A stretch of 64,000 nucleotides of DNA from the NCBI GenBank assembly GCA_022829145.1, contig CM040743.1:27951646-28015645 (forward strand). Reading direction: 5' to 3'. Position numbers and translations under genes: made by a program. Under the pieces are notes generated by a model. That model ran no database searches, was not told the DNA's origin, and saw only the letters and a list, made by a program, of their open reading frames with translations. This document shows, in pieces, positions 46,680-58,243 of the stretch (position 1 is its first letter; each line of letters opens with the position of its first letter). The DNA is from Albula goreensis (lineage: Eukaryota; Chordata; Actinopteri; Albuliformes; Albulidae).

Positions 46680-47440
46680 ATCTAGCATGTTGCGGGCAGA
46701 AACACTATTTTCCCATTGGACTTATCCTCATATAATGATATTCAATCTTAGCTCAAAATAAAATTTGCACTCCAGACATTTTGTAGCTGATAGTGAATGC
46801 TAATTAAAATTTAGGAACATTTAAGTATGGTATTGTGTCATTTAGTGGGTGTGTGTACATACAAACATACATACATACATACATACATACATACATACAT
46901 ACATACATTGAAACAGCTTTTGAAATGCGCCCGTGTTAGTTTTTATGTTAAACTGGTGAGAATTACTTTCATGGCAGTGAGAAGACAAAAAAGGGGAAAA
47001 AACGCCTGCTTGGCTAGTATTAAGACATTATGATGATTTGTTGCTATACAGCTTCAATTTATGTAATTCTGTATAGTAACTGTGGAAATGCGTAAGGAAA
47101 CAAAAATTGACTGGCTTCATACTACAAGAAACGATATGGTGTTGCATCTTAAGGATAAATCACAAATGAAAAGGTTGGACAATATTAGCATTCAAATGTT
47201 TTAATGTCAAACAAACAAACAGGACGGGCGCATTTCAGCACTGAGGAAGGCTGTGTGCAGAAACGCGTCCATGCTGTTGTGAGTCTATTACAACCATTTT
47301 TATGCAACTGCTGTTCAACTTTAATCTGAGTATGCGAAAACCCGTTTTTACCCTTTATATCCCAGGCTAAATGACAGTCAATAATCGCATTACAACAACC
47401 ACCTTCCAAAAATACATTCCGCTTGTTCCATCCTCTCACT
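46680..47440 (+). repeat. Composite repeat family, copy C (internally deleted)
   Basis: It starts GTTGCGGGCAGAAACACT like copy B, then jumps after ACTCCAGACATT to TGAATGCTAATTAAAATTTAGG, losing about 0.7 kb of the middle. It keeps the ACAT microsatellite (46862-46908), AGAATTACTTTCATGGCAG and the hairpin region. Its hammerhead-like core is the best preserved of the three copies. Confidence 0.75.
47221..47285 (+). ncRNA. Hammerhead-ribozyme-like motif, copy C
   Basis: CTGAGGA (47241-47247) fits the CUGANGA block, and GAAA follows at 47260-47263. CGCGTC comes next, so the expected GUC cleavage triplet is at 47267-47269 after a two-base-pair stem III (A-U, C-G), as in hammerheads of Penelope-like elements and schistosome satellites. 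CAGCA before the core can pair with TGCTG after it as stem I, but only with two unpaired bases. Stem II (GGC with a GC-rich return) is weak. So the conserved bases are present but the stems are imperfect. A simple hairpin (GGGCGCATTTC against GAAACGCGTCC) competes with this fold. Confidence 0.35.
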
Positions 47441-47449
47441 TTCTATAGA

Positions 47450-50400
47450 TAGAACTAATCATAAAAATAAAGCTGCCGTGACGTTACCGCTGTACCTTGC
47501 TCCAACATTTGTGATAATTTGTTTTTCATCACAACTTGCACATTCATGGTATATGTGTGTTTTCTATTTATGAACACTCGTTCGTTGTATAATGGAACAA
47601 CCCACCTGTAAGCCATGCAACTGTACTGAAAAGATTCGGACGCGAGGACATGTAGTTAACAGTTAACAGCATCACCACAGCCGACATTTTCTGTGGGTAC
47701 ATGGCTCAACTACCTCCAGTAGGGCGATTATGCCGTGACTATGTAACCAATGTAATATTACGTCAGTATTTTCTATTAGGTTAACTGAAAGAGGGTAACT
47801 CTCGGACAACGCATAATTTCCTCCCAGGTTTCAGAAGTCATAAAAATTCTCACGCTAAGACTGGAACTTGCAGGTATTGTAAGGTTTAGTAAATTAGACG
47901 GAATACTTAAAATTTGTAAAATCGCCTCCCTGTTTTAGTGCCTTCTCCCTAGTTATACATATGCAAAAACAGATTTTACTATGTGTCAGGAAGAAAGTCG
48001 CAAAGTCACCGCAAATCCTATTTTGATAGCGATTTTCACCCATTGTGACTGTTATTCGCACGTAAATACAGAGGTGTTTTAGCGGCTGCTTTTACGCCCG
48101 AAAAGCAGTCGCAATCCTTTAGTAAATATGGCCCTGAATGCGCTCTCGGACTGGGCGCTGGTGGCAGGAATACAGAGAATGTGTCGAGCCAGCTTCGACG
48201 GCGCAGGGAAATGTTGTCTGTGGAACTGTGGACGTACAATTGGCGGTAGGAAATTAGATCATGAAAATTGCCAATGTCAGTTTTGGCACATAAAACACAT
48301 AAAGTAAACATGAGTGAGGTTTAGGTAGATTTTATGCTTTTATGTTGCTTTTCAAAATGAAATATAAAAGCATTTTCGTTATTCAGCGTTCGTCCCTCAA
48401 AGCCAATTCTGACCGCCCGTTCCTGCCCAAATCAGCCTAAAAACATCCCGCGCCCGCAACACTGCCAGGATCCCAATCCCTTTGCACAGCTCTACCCCAG
48501 GCTATTACTTCAAATGATAATTCAATGCAAGCAGCCATTTGAGACGAAATGGGAAAACCCAACCCTTTCCCATAGCAAGGATATTACCATGCTGCGTCAA
48601 CAATAGAACCTTGGGTAGAGCACAGGTCTCCCATCCTGTGTTAGAGATACTTCCCTGCATTACCTGTCAGCCTGAACTCATTTTCATATTGGATATCATA
48701 AAACACATCATGGAATGACATTTTCTGCATGACTGAACTGATGATAACTTCACATCACAGAATAGCTGTATTAAAGTCCAGATTTAATCCCCTGTGCAGC
48801 TGTGATACTTTATAATATAATAGTCATTGTGAGAGGGTTTTGATACTGCTATGATACAGCTCTGAACACACTGTCACGGTAGTCATCACAGAGAGACAGG
48901 GTATCAGATAAGAGATCACTAATAGGTTTCACAGCAGTACTTACTATTTACACTCCCTCTCCCACCCCATGTGAATGATTGTGACATCATCATTCAGAGG
49001 TCTTTAGTTACTTGGTGTTGAAAGCCATTTTTAGGGATGACAGAGTGATGCTTCAGAAAGCCAATGATGAGGTGGAGCAACCATGTACTGTCAATGACTG
49101 ACACCTATGAACCAAACAAATGACATTCCACTCTGTAAAAAACAAGGACGTTCAGCAGTTCAAACTGATGTGGAGTGACTGGTGCTACACTTTGGCTTCA
49201 TCATTTGCCTGAAGGGTCACTCTCCAACAATTTGAGACGTTACGAATGATAACACCTTAAAATCTGCTACTGTTTCCTCAGATGGTAGAGCAGGTCTCTA
49301 AAAAGCACAGGATGCAACATGCCATGGGCAATTAGAGAAAAATGTAGCAGCGAACAGCACTCTCTGTTATCAAGTCTCTGTGTTAGCCAACCACCTGGGC
49401 AAGATGATGATACCGGAAACTACTGGAGTTCTGGCTCCTCCTCAGAGATCTGGCTCCTACACTCAGTGTGGGGGGAAGGGCTATGGAATGAAGCGGGAGT
49501 ACTTCACTTTGCTCTTAGGTGTTTACTTATCAAATGAATAACCCTGTTGGAATGCAGATATGATGGTTAAGCATGTGTGTGTGCATGTGAGACAGTGGGA
49601 TTCATTTTATTTCCAGTGAAACACAAGTCTTGCTGAAATCTAACTCTGTGCTGTCAGCACAACTATTCCTGTTGCTCCTCAGTTCCCAGCTGTGTAACCT
49701 CTCTTAAACCTCTGTCAATGGTCTATACACCTGACACCTGTGGTCTAGGTGAGGGTATGAACAATTTCATGGAGTGCACACTAAACTACTGGGGTGCAGT
49801 ACACTCAACTATTAGCCTCATTATCATTAATGAATATGGGCGTTACTACATGCCAGTCTCCTCAGACACTATACTCAAGTTGACTAACATGACTGCCTAG
49901 CAGAAATAAGATTTCACACATTGACTGGTGCACATTGGGAAGAAATTAAACACTCATTAGGCATCCTTATGGGTACACTATCCTTATGGATGAACATACA
50001 GTAAAGCTATGAACAAATTAAATTTAATTTTGCTCAGCGCAATATAAGACAACATTGGTGTCCAAAGGTTTACTTGCAGGAAATGTATCTATACAATGTA
50101 TAAAATATTGGGCATTCAACTATTCAGTCTTGATTGTGAGTGTAAGAGACCTAATTAGAATACATGAATCTGTTTCATGGGAGGTATTGTCCCCCATCTT
50201 GTGTCTGTGTCAGAAATAATAATGAAAAAAAAAAAAACAACAAAATTCAGGAACAATGCTTTAGAAACACATTTACTCATACAGTATATACAGCAACTTC
50301 CCCAGAACTATCTAGGTCTAATTTTCACCTACACATTAACTTCATTTGAAGAGAAATTAAAATTAAATTCAGTTATTGTAAAACAGAAACTGTACTCAAT

Positions 50401-52024
50401 TTTTAATATTTTTTTGGGAAGGAAGTAAAATTAATTTTCAGTGCAATGATTTTCAGCCAGCATTAAATGTTTATTTAATTTAGAAGCAGTTTATTGTTAT
50501 ATCGCGCAGATATTCGACCTTGGGCTAGTTTCATGCCTCACTATTTGGGGGAGGTGAACTGGCCGAATGGAAGAGAAAGGTGATAGACGAAAGAAAGGGC
50601 AGTAGACATTATGGTAGAGATGGGGAAGAGGGGGGATGCTAAAAGCAGTGAGCAGAATGTGAGAGAAGGTACATAGCAATTTTATATCTGCAGGGAAATC
50701 CTGACTGGGCAAGTAGAGGTGTTTGAGTGAGGGGCTGCCTGAAAATTCTTATCCCAAACTTTTGTTTTTACAAATTCCAAAAAAAAAAATACAGAGTGTT
50801 ATATGCTGATGCAACCAACAGCTACTGGTTATGGATTATGGGATGAAAAACATCAAGTGCTCAAATAAAATAATCAGTGCCTTTCATTCATACATTTTAC
50901 ATGCACCATCATATATTCTACAAGTGATGTATAATGAAGTCTACAAGTAATGAGAAAGTTACAAATGGCTTTTTAATAACAGAAACAATGTTAGCTTAGT
51001 GAGACTATTTCAATGTGAAATTCTGTCTCATAGAATAGATTATGTCAGTTGTGACAGTGCCACCCAAAAAACCATGTCTACTTGAGTGGAAAAACATTTG
51101 GTCAGACTAAATACTGAGGAATAGACTGCAGTGTACTTTCAGTCAAATTAATGACAAATTCAGGCAGATCAATTCTCTGTATCATTTCACAACGCAAATG
51201 ACTCAGAGACTTTGGGAAGACAGTATACAGTACTGGTAATTGCCTCCTTTTTGGGAACATCATTGTTCTCTGAACTGTGTGGCTCTTCATCCGCATAAAG
51301 CAGGGAGCCACTAGCCTGTTAGACGCTGAGTTTGAGAAATAGCTGCGAAAAAATGCATTTACAATGCATTTAAGATCAGATTTGTCTTACAGATCATAAT
51401 AGCAAAAATGCAGAATATGGGCACAGTAAATATGATCTTAGCACTCCTACTCTGAGATGAATGACCAACACAGGAGCAAGTCATGAAAAAGACCTTTTAC
51501 TTATAACAGTTCAGCAATGTGAATGCTGTACTTTGCACCTGCCCCATTGACAGTTGAAGTTGAAGATAAGCATAAGGTTCAGGTGTTCTCCTTTTGAATA
51601 CAGCCAGGATGGTAACTTCACAGCTCAATGCAGGTTGGCACAGCCCATTCACCTAGTGTACACTGCCATGAAAGAAACAGAATGGAGCCAAAACAAAATA
51701 AAAGCATCCTTGAGTGAAGCTCTGACTCAGTTTCAAGTCACCTGCTTACATTTTGTCAGTGTTACTTATTTAGAGATGCTTCGACAAGAGGTGAAAAAAC
51801 ACTTGTATTTTTTACCAGTGCTGACAGGATAGAAAAAACTATGTCTTCACACAGAAAACTGACAATAATGTTTATTAAAAATTTGCTTTGTTTGACATAG
51901 TTTACCATTAATCTCCAGATTTTTTTAAATATTCTTTACCTTATCCATGTTGTGATTAATTTCTCTGCGTATTTCTCATAGCTGATAACTCCTAACTCCA
52001 GCCTATAATACATATATATATATA
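47450..52024. other. No gene recognised
   Basis: About 4.6 kb with only short chance frames. Simple tracts occur (A-run at about 50226-50237). No domain, splice pattern or terminal repeat could be supported. Confidence 0.4.
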
Positions 52025-53620
52025 CACTACTGGTCAAAAGTTTTAGAACACCCTAATTTTTCCAGTTATTTATTGCAATTCAAGTTGTGCAAGTCCAATG
52101 AATAGCTTCAAATGGTACAAAGGTAAGCACTGAACCACCAGAGGTTAAAAAAAGGTTTGGTTACCCAAAACTGAAAAATAATGTACATTTCAGAATTATA
52201 CAAAAAGGCCTTTTTCAGGGAACACAAAGTGGGTTAACAATTTAGCAGCAATGAAGGTTGAATCAGCCTTGAAAGCTGGTGCTACTAATTCCTACAGGTG
52301 TTCCAACTTTTTCTTGATTATTTACAACCCCCTCTGTCTGCATAAAAGCAGTGTTGGTACCAGACCCTCATGAGCATCACGTGAACAGTATTGTACAGCA
52401 GAAAGTTGTGTGTTGCTACAAAAATGGTGAGAAAAAGGCAATTAACAATGGAAGAGAGACAGACCATCATAACACTTAAAAATGTAGGCCTTTCCTACAG
52501 GGAAATTGCAAAGAAAGTCAAGGTGTCAGTGAGTTCAGTTTTCTTCACCATCAAAAGGCATTCAGAAACTGGGGGAAACTGTGACAGGAAGTGGTCTGGC
52601 AGACCCAAAGTCACAACTGAATCAGAGAACAAGTTTCTGAGAGTTAACAGCTTGCGTGATAGGCGGCTCACAGGACAACAGCCTCAAGCACAGCTTAACA
52701 GTGGTCATAGTAAGCAAGTCTCAGTTTCAACTGTGGACTCAGTTTCAAACCTGTAGACTTTGAGCTGCAGGTTTGACAGGACGAGTTGCAGCAAGAAAGC
52801 CATTGCTAAGATGTCAGAATAAGACAAAGAGGCTCTCCTGGGCCACGAAACACCACCATTGGACTACTGAAGACTGGAAGAAGGTATTATGGACTGATGA
52901 ATCAAAATTTCAAATCTTCGGTTCATCACAGGATCTTTGTACGCCGTCGAGTAGGTGAGAGGATGGTTCTACAGTGTGTGACATCAACTGTCAAACATGG
53001 AGGAGGAAGTGTGATGGTCTGGGGCTGTTTTGCTGAATCCAGGGTCGGTGACTTGTACAGAGTGAGTGGCACCCTGAACCAAAACGGCTACCTCAGCATT
53101 CTGCAGGGCCATGCAATACCCTCTGGTATGCGCCTAGTTGGTCAGAGGTTCATCCTACAGCAAGGTAATGACCCAAAACACAAGTCCAAGCTATGCCAAA
53201 ACTACCTCAGGAAAAAAGAACAAGATGGTAAGCTTGAAAACATGGAGTGGCCAGCACAGTCTCTAGACTTAAACCCCATCGAGCTGGTTTGGGATGAACT
53301 GGACAGAAGAGTGAAAGCCAAGCAACCTACAAGTGCCACACATTTATGGGAACTTCTGCAACAGATTTGGGAAGAACTTTCTAAAGAATATTTGATTTCT
53401 ATTGTAGAAAGAATGCCATGAGTGTGTTTAGCTGTTATATCTGCCAAAGGTGGCTACTTTGATTAGTCAAAAGTTTAGAATACATTTTGGTCTATAAATT
53501 GATTCCATGATTTCGTTTTCAACTCAAATTGCTTATTTGTTCTATGCTTTCACTTCAGAGTGGAATGACACAATAAACGGAATAATTTTCAGTAAAAAAC
53601 TGTAAAAAGTGTTCTAAAAC
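52025..53620 (+). mobile_element. Tc1/mariner element, damaged
   Basis: The left end CACTACTGGTCAAAAGTTTT follows a TA in a TATATA tract, the usual Tc1 target. The inverted partner at the right is only GTGTTCTAAAAC (53609-53620); the outer bases are replaced by a G-rich run (53621-53635). A second, direct-orientation copy of the end motif (AGTCAAAAGTTTAGAATAC) lies at 53466-53484. The transposase is frameshifted. Confidence 0.85.
52424..53421 (+). pseudogene. Tc1-like transposase, frameshifted
   Basis: The protein starts MVRKRQLTMEERQTIITLKN with a paired-type helix-turn-helix (LSYREIAKKVKVSVSSVFF) and a GRPK hook, as in Tc1 transposases that bind the element ends. Frame changes occur near 52730-52770 and 52930. 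The catalytic region carries WTDESKFQIFG (first Asp), VMVWGCFA, LQQGNDPKHKSK and SLDLNPIELVWDEL (Glu). In active relatives the third of these reads QQDNDPKH; here the Asp has become Gly. With the frameshifts this copy is inactive. Confidence 0.85.
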
Positions 53621-53863
53621 GGGGGGGGAAGGGGGTTATGGAATATGTTTAAATTGCTTCTAAATGACATATCCTCAAAAATAATGAAGCCCTTTCCTCC
53701 TGTAAGCCCTTTCTTTTTCACAAATGCAAACATTTAAAAAGCTGTTTCTGGGCTGAAGAAACTTTGTTGAAGGTGAATAATGCAACTTATTGTTTAAATC
53801 ATTGGCAATGACATAGAATCCAGTGATCAAAAGCAGTGAAAGCAATAGATGCATCTGCAGCTG

Positions 53864-54431
53864 GAGGGTTGATTGAGTGTTTTTTTTCACTAATATCCGC
53901 TCGGTCTAGCCCCAAATGTACATCATCTAGAGTCTAAATAAGTCATCACAAGAACTCCTTGCTGCTTTCTTATTGGTTGTAAGTCTTGATTATGATGTTA
54001 TGCCGCATCATTTCTAATATACAGTATCTCATGAAAATATGTTTTCAAGGTATTCTGATACTATTGCTAACATCCTCAAGTATGACCAAAATGCAAGGAA
54101 GGTGAAGAGTACTGCATTCTTGCATGCCTAAAATAATTTCTCCATATATATTTGGAAATAAATACACAAAATACAAGTATGCTGAATGGAAAATGACCAT
54201 AAATATGACCATTGTCATGCAAATAAACTTGCACATGGCCCTTTGTTGTGTATGCAGTTCTCTGTTAGGGTTACATGGAGGGAAAGTGTTAAGGGGAAGC
54301 TGCTCGGGACTGAGAATGTAGTGGTTGGAAATAAACAGCAGGCTAGCTCCTAGAGTACCCCTGCACATTTTTTTATGTTCCTATGCCAGATTTTTGTTCA
54401 ATCATTCAATAATTATTGAAAAAAAGTGAAA
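53864..54431. repeat. Locally duplicated segment, copy 1 (empty site)
   Basis: The segment matches 54848-55978 once the insertion in that copy is removed: TCTAGCCCCAAATGTACATC, TTATGATGTTATGCC, GCAAGGAAGGTGAAGA, CATAAATATGACCATTGTCA and TACCCCTGCACAT are shared in order. The single ATCTAGAG at 53925-53932 is the uninserted target. The copies are not identical, so the duplication is not recent. Confidence 0.85.
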
Positions 54432-54847
54432 TGGTTGAAGGCGCATGAATTTGGAAATACAGAGCCAGTGACATAAGAAACTTAGCCCAAGGACATGCTT
54501 TGCAGAGGCTTCCAGATCAGACTCAAGCACCTCTGGTCATGGCGTGGGGGGAGGGGGAGGCTGAGGAGGTCGCACTGGCACACTTAGAAAGGTGATTAGC
54601 CCAATGCCAAAGATAAACTAACCATCATGCTGGAGGCTTTTCTGTGTGAGACTGATGGGGTGAGGTTTGTGGTTTTCCTGTCACATGACTTTATTTTGTG
54701 GCCTGTGGTTGTAAGCATGCATCGAAAGAGCATGCGTATTGTGTGCGCTGCAAGAGCGGATGGCTGCGAGCGGGAACTTAAAGTGGTTCTTTGCTGTGAA
54801 CGAATGGTCTGGATCTCTCGTTAGTTAAGAGCGAACTAACAAGGGGG

Positions 54848-55978
54848 GAGGGTTAAGTGAGCAGTTTTTTTCACTCATTTCTGCTTGGTCTAGCCCCAAA
54901 TGTACATCATCTAGAGCAGTGGTCCCCAAACTTTTTTTCACCACGGACCGGTTTCATGCAAGACAATTTTTTCACGGACCGGGGGGGCTGGATTCATTTA
55001 ATAATATTTCAATTGACAAAGGAAATTACGAGTGGTATTTAAAGTAGCGTACAGCATGTATTTAGCAGAAATGTAAGTATATACTGTACCATTAGCACTA
55101 TCCGATAGTTCTTGCTATTTTTTTTACGAATTTTCTGAGTAAGTTAGTCGACATTACGCGACCGCAGAACGCATCTCGGGCATTTCCATTCATTTAAACG
55201 GGGATATTAGACTTGAATTAAGTGATTTTGCTGTATGCGAGGCTTTTCAGGACCACATCTTCGCGTAAAATGCGAATGCACTATTCTACGGACTAATGTA
55301 AATAGCACGGACAGCAGCGGTCATTTTTTTCAAAATAAAATACCTTACGGACTAATTTAATTAAATAAAAACTTTTTTTTTTTGCGGCCCGGTACTAAAT
55401 GACCCACGGCCCGGTGGTTGGGGACCCCTGATCTAGAGTCTAAACAAGCCATCACAAGAGAACTCCTTGCGGCTTTCTTATTGGTTGTAAGTCAGTTATC
55501 TTGATTATGATGTTATGCCACATCATTTGTAATATATCTCATGAAAATAAAATAGTTTTCAAGGTATTCTGATACTATTGCTAACATCCTCAAGTATCCT
55601 CAATATATCAAAATGCAAGAAAGGTGAAGAATACTGCATTCTTGCATGCCTAAAGTAATTTCTTCATAATATGTTTGGAAATAAATACACAAAATACAAG
55701 TATGCTGAATGGAAAATGACCATAAATATGACCATTGTCATGCAAATGAACTTTCACATTGCCCTTTGTTGTGTATGCAGTTCTCTGTTATGGTTACATG
55801 GAGGGAAAGTGTTAAGGGGAAGCTGCTTGGGACTGAGAATGTAGTGGTTGGAAATAAACAGCAGGCCTGCTCCAGAGTACCCCTGCACATGTGTTTTTTT
55901 ATGTTCCTGCATCAGATTTTTGTTCCCACAATCTCTTATTATAGTTGTTGAAATGTAAAAAGTTGTGCTGAAAAAGTG
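54848..55978. repeat. Locally duplicated segment, copy 2 (carries a hAT insertion)
   Basis: It is the same sequence as 53864-54431 in direct orientation about 1 kb downstream, interrupted at 54917-55430 by a hAT-type element. Between the copies (54432-54847) I saw no other feature. Confidence 0.85.
54917..55430. mobile_element. hAT-type nonautonomous element with perfect 8 bp duplication
   Basis: The 514 bp unit starts CAGTGGTCCCCAAACT and ends GGTTGGGGACCCCTG, imperfect inverted ends. Both flanks are ATCTAGAG (54909-54916 and 55431-55438). Further inside, CACGGACCGG and CGGCCCGGTGG extend the inverted similarity. No transposase frame is present. Confidence 0.88.
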
Positions 55979-56994
55979 AACTGAACAGTTGTCTGATAAC
56001 TGACTATTGTAAATATTCGTCCTTCATAACATAAATATCTAATCCTCACAAAATGTTGCATTAACCTTACAATGCTGAAGCCCAGGCTTTTAATTACAGA
56101 ATCAAAAAATTATAGACTTGTGCCTTTACAGACTAAGCCATACCACAGACCAGAAAAGACGTTTTTGTGTATTCCCTTGACAACTCAATGTAAAGAAGTG
56201 TCACGGCTCTGGCACTTGGTTTATCTGGAAGACAGAATGTACCAGGCCTAGTGAGGGACCTTGTTGTGTGTCTGTCTGACGAAGGAAAACATCTGGTGAA
56301 GGTCATTCGAGTGAACCGTGGGATGCTTGTGCGTGCATGACACATTATTTCAGACAGATTAAAAAATGTTAAATAATGATTAAAGATTGCATTCTCTAAA
56401 CAGGGCGACCAAAGTAATGCATGATGTAACATCATTATCTCTGATATGGCTGAGAGCAGCCATCGCTGGAAGATGGCCAATGTCTTCCATAGAAACAGTG
56501 TATAGGCTATATACATATGTTATATGTATATAGCCTATATTATTATATGTTTAAATGTTAAAATATGCTAGTTTTTTCTGCTTTCATACCATATATGTGA
56601 TTTATCTCTTTTTATATACCCGCAAAAACAGCTTCTCAGTGCTCGGCTTCCCCACCCTGTTAACCACCAGCACAACCAGTACACAATCATTCACCACTGT
56701 CACCTTCACCTGCTGCTTATGATAATTACTGACCACACCTATTGACTCATTTGATTCTAATGTGAAAGACTATACTCCCATTACATTGCCCTTGCTGCAG
56801 GCCTGTCTTTCAGTAGTATTGCTCATATGTTGTTTTAGCTTCAGCTTGACCAGTTATCTTGTATTTTAAGAGCTGGTTCTCTTTTTGATTTTTGTCTTGT
56901 AACCTGTAAAGACTTTTGTTAATAAACTTAAGCTGTCTGAGTTACACAGGATTCATTTAAATGTATTTTATAACTCATTTAATGCATTTTATAT
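55979..56994. other. No feature recognised
   Basis: About 1 kb without coding likeness. TATATACATATGTTATATGTATATA at 56508-56532 is a short AT-rich palindrome. Confidence 0.4.
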
Positions 56995-57750
56995 GTGCAG
57001 TAAGGGGAGAATTCCGCGTTTTTCCAGCGGAAAGTACTTATTCGTTTTTTTACCTGGCTTGTGCAGCCATGCCCAGCCTACACAGGGCAGAAAAGTAGGA
57101 GGAGACATATAGAATCTTGAACAATTCTAATTCAGACTGGAAAACAATGCAGGAAAACCTGACGGCCCAGTAATTTTTTCCTCTGAAGTACCTAGAGTCT
57201 GCTACATAGCAGAGAAAAATTAAATTTTTGAAAATTGATCAGACAAACAGGTGACATTGCCATCTGCAAACTCTCCCTTGTAATTCACAAACTTGGATAG
57301 TGTCTGCTAAAATTAAGTTGCTTTCTCGTATGTTATCAGATACTGAGTAGGTTCGGTTAAATGTAGTAATTTGTTTTTAATATATTTAAATCCATTGGAT
57401 GTAATTGTTATCCTGTTGATCTGGTTAAAATATCCTGATAGACGAATAGTCAAGACCAGATACTAGCTGTATTACTAATGTGCAGTACAATTAAAATTCT
57501 AATATGCACTTTTGTCAAGTGGCAGTAGCACCAATGAACATGATTTATTGCAGTGCTGAATTTCTCATTTTGGCTTTAATGAGCCTCTCAGTCCGTCCAA
57601 ACAAAGTACCTTGACATCCAATACACAGTTAGTCATGATGAAAGATTATATTCATTGGAGTCAAACCAGGTACCCATTTTGTGTATGCACTCTGTCCTTC
57701 CGAGAACACCTGGGTCATTTTGCTTGGCGAATCAGAGCTTGGCAGTAGAG
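56995..57750 (+). repeat. Composite repeat family, second copy of the left part
   Basis: It matches 35950-36792 from CCGCGTTTTTCC through CACCTGGGTCATTTTGCTTGG. At the end it continues CGAATCAGAGCTTGGCAGTAG, which is the uninterrupted sequence around the LINE insertion site of the first copy and joins to the start of copy B at 40754. The right part is absent here. Confidence 0.75.
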
Positions 57751-57990
57751 AACTTAGGGTTAGAAAAAGTGACATGAATAGCTGCGTACCGCCTACCACA
57801 TCTCCTGACAGTCTTTAAAATTGGTCAAGACAGAAAGAGCAAGGTTATGTTTTAATGTGAAATACATGTTGTAATTTGATAAATACATGGTTTACCACAT
57901 GTTTATCCTACAAGACGCCTGCTTCTGGAGACCGCAGTTTAACCTATAGTGCACTGCAAAGTCACCAGTGTTTAACTGAACAACTTACAC

Positions 57991-58235
57991 CAGTGGTTCC
58001 CAACATCGGTCCTGGAGCAGTTTGTATGCTCATTTTTATTCCAACCACACCTGCAACCCCAGAATCTTAACAAGCTGTTAATTGTTCATAATTGTTCAAT
58101 TGTTCATGCTTTTCATGATTAGAGAGATAATTTGCCATTATAGTTATTTATGCCATGAAGAAAAAGTGTTGTGTATGCTGGTTTCAATAAAAACCAGCAT
58201 GCACAATGGGTCCCCAGGACCAACGGGAACCACTG
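57991..58235. mobile_element. Short hAT-type element
   Basis: The 245 bp unit starts CAGTGGTTCCCAACATCGG and ends GACCAACGGGAACCACTG, inverted ends of about 17 bases. The flanks are ACTTACAC (57983-57990) and ATTTACAC (58236-58243), an 8 bp duplication with one mismatch. No coding capacity. Confidence 0.8.
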
Positions 58236-58243
58236 ATTTACAC

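Noticed and set aside
21516..46908. The ACATACAT tracts as a CRISPR-like or regulated repeat array.
   Set aside because: They are plain tetranucleotide microsatellites without spacers, expanded at the same site in copies of one repeat family.
47241..47276. Calling the motif a confirmed active hammerhead ribozyme.
   Set aside because: The conserved bases fit, but stem II is weak and stem I needs two unpaired bases. A simple hairpin explains part of the pattern. Kept as a low-confidence motif.
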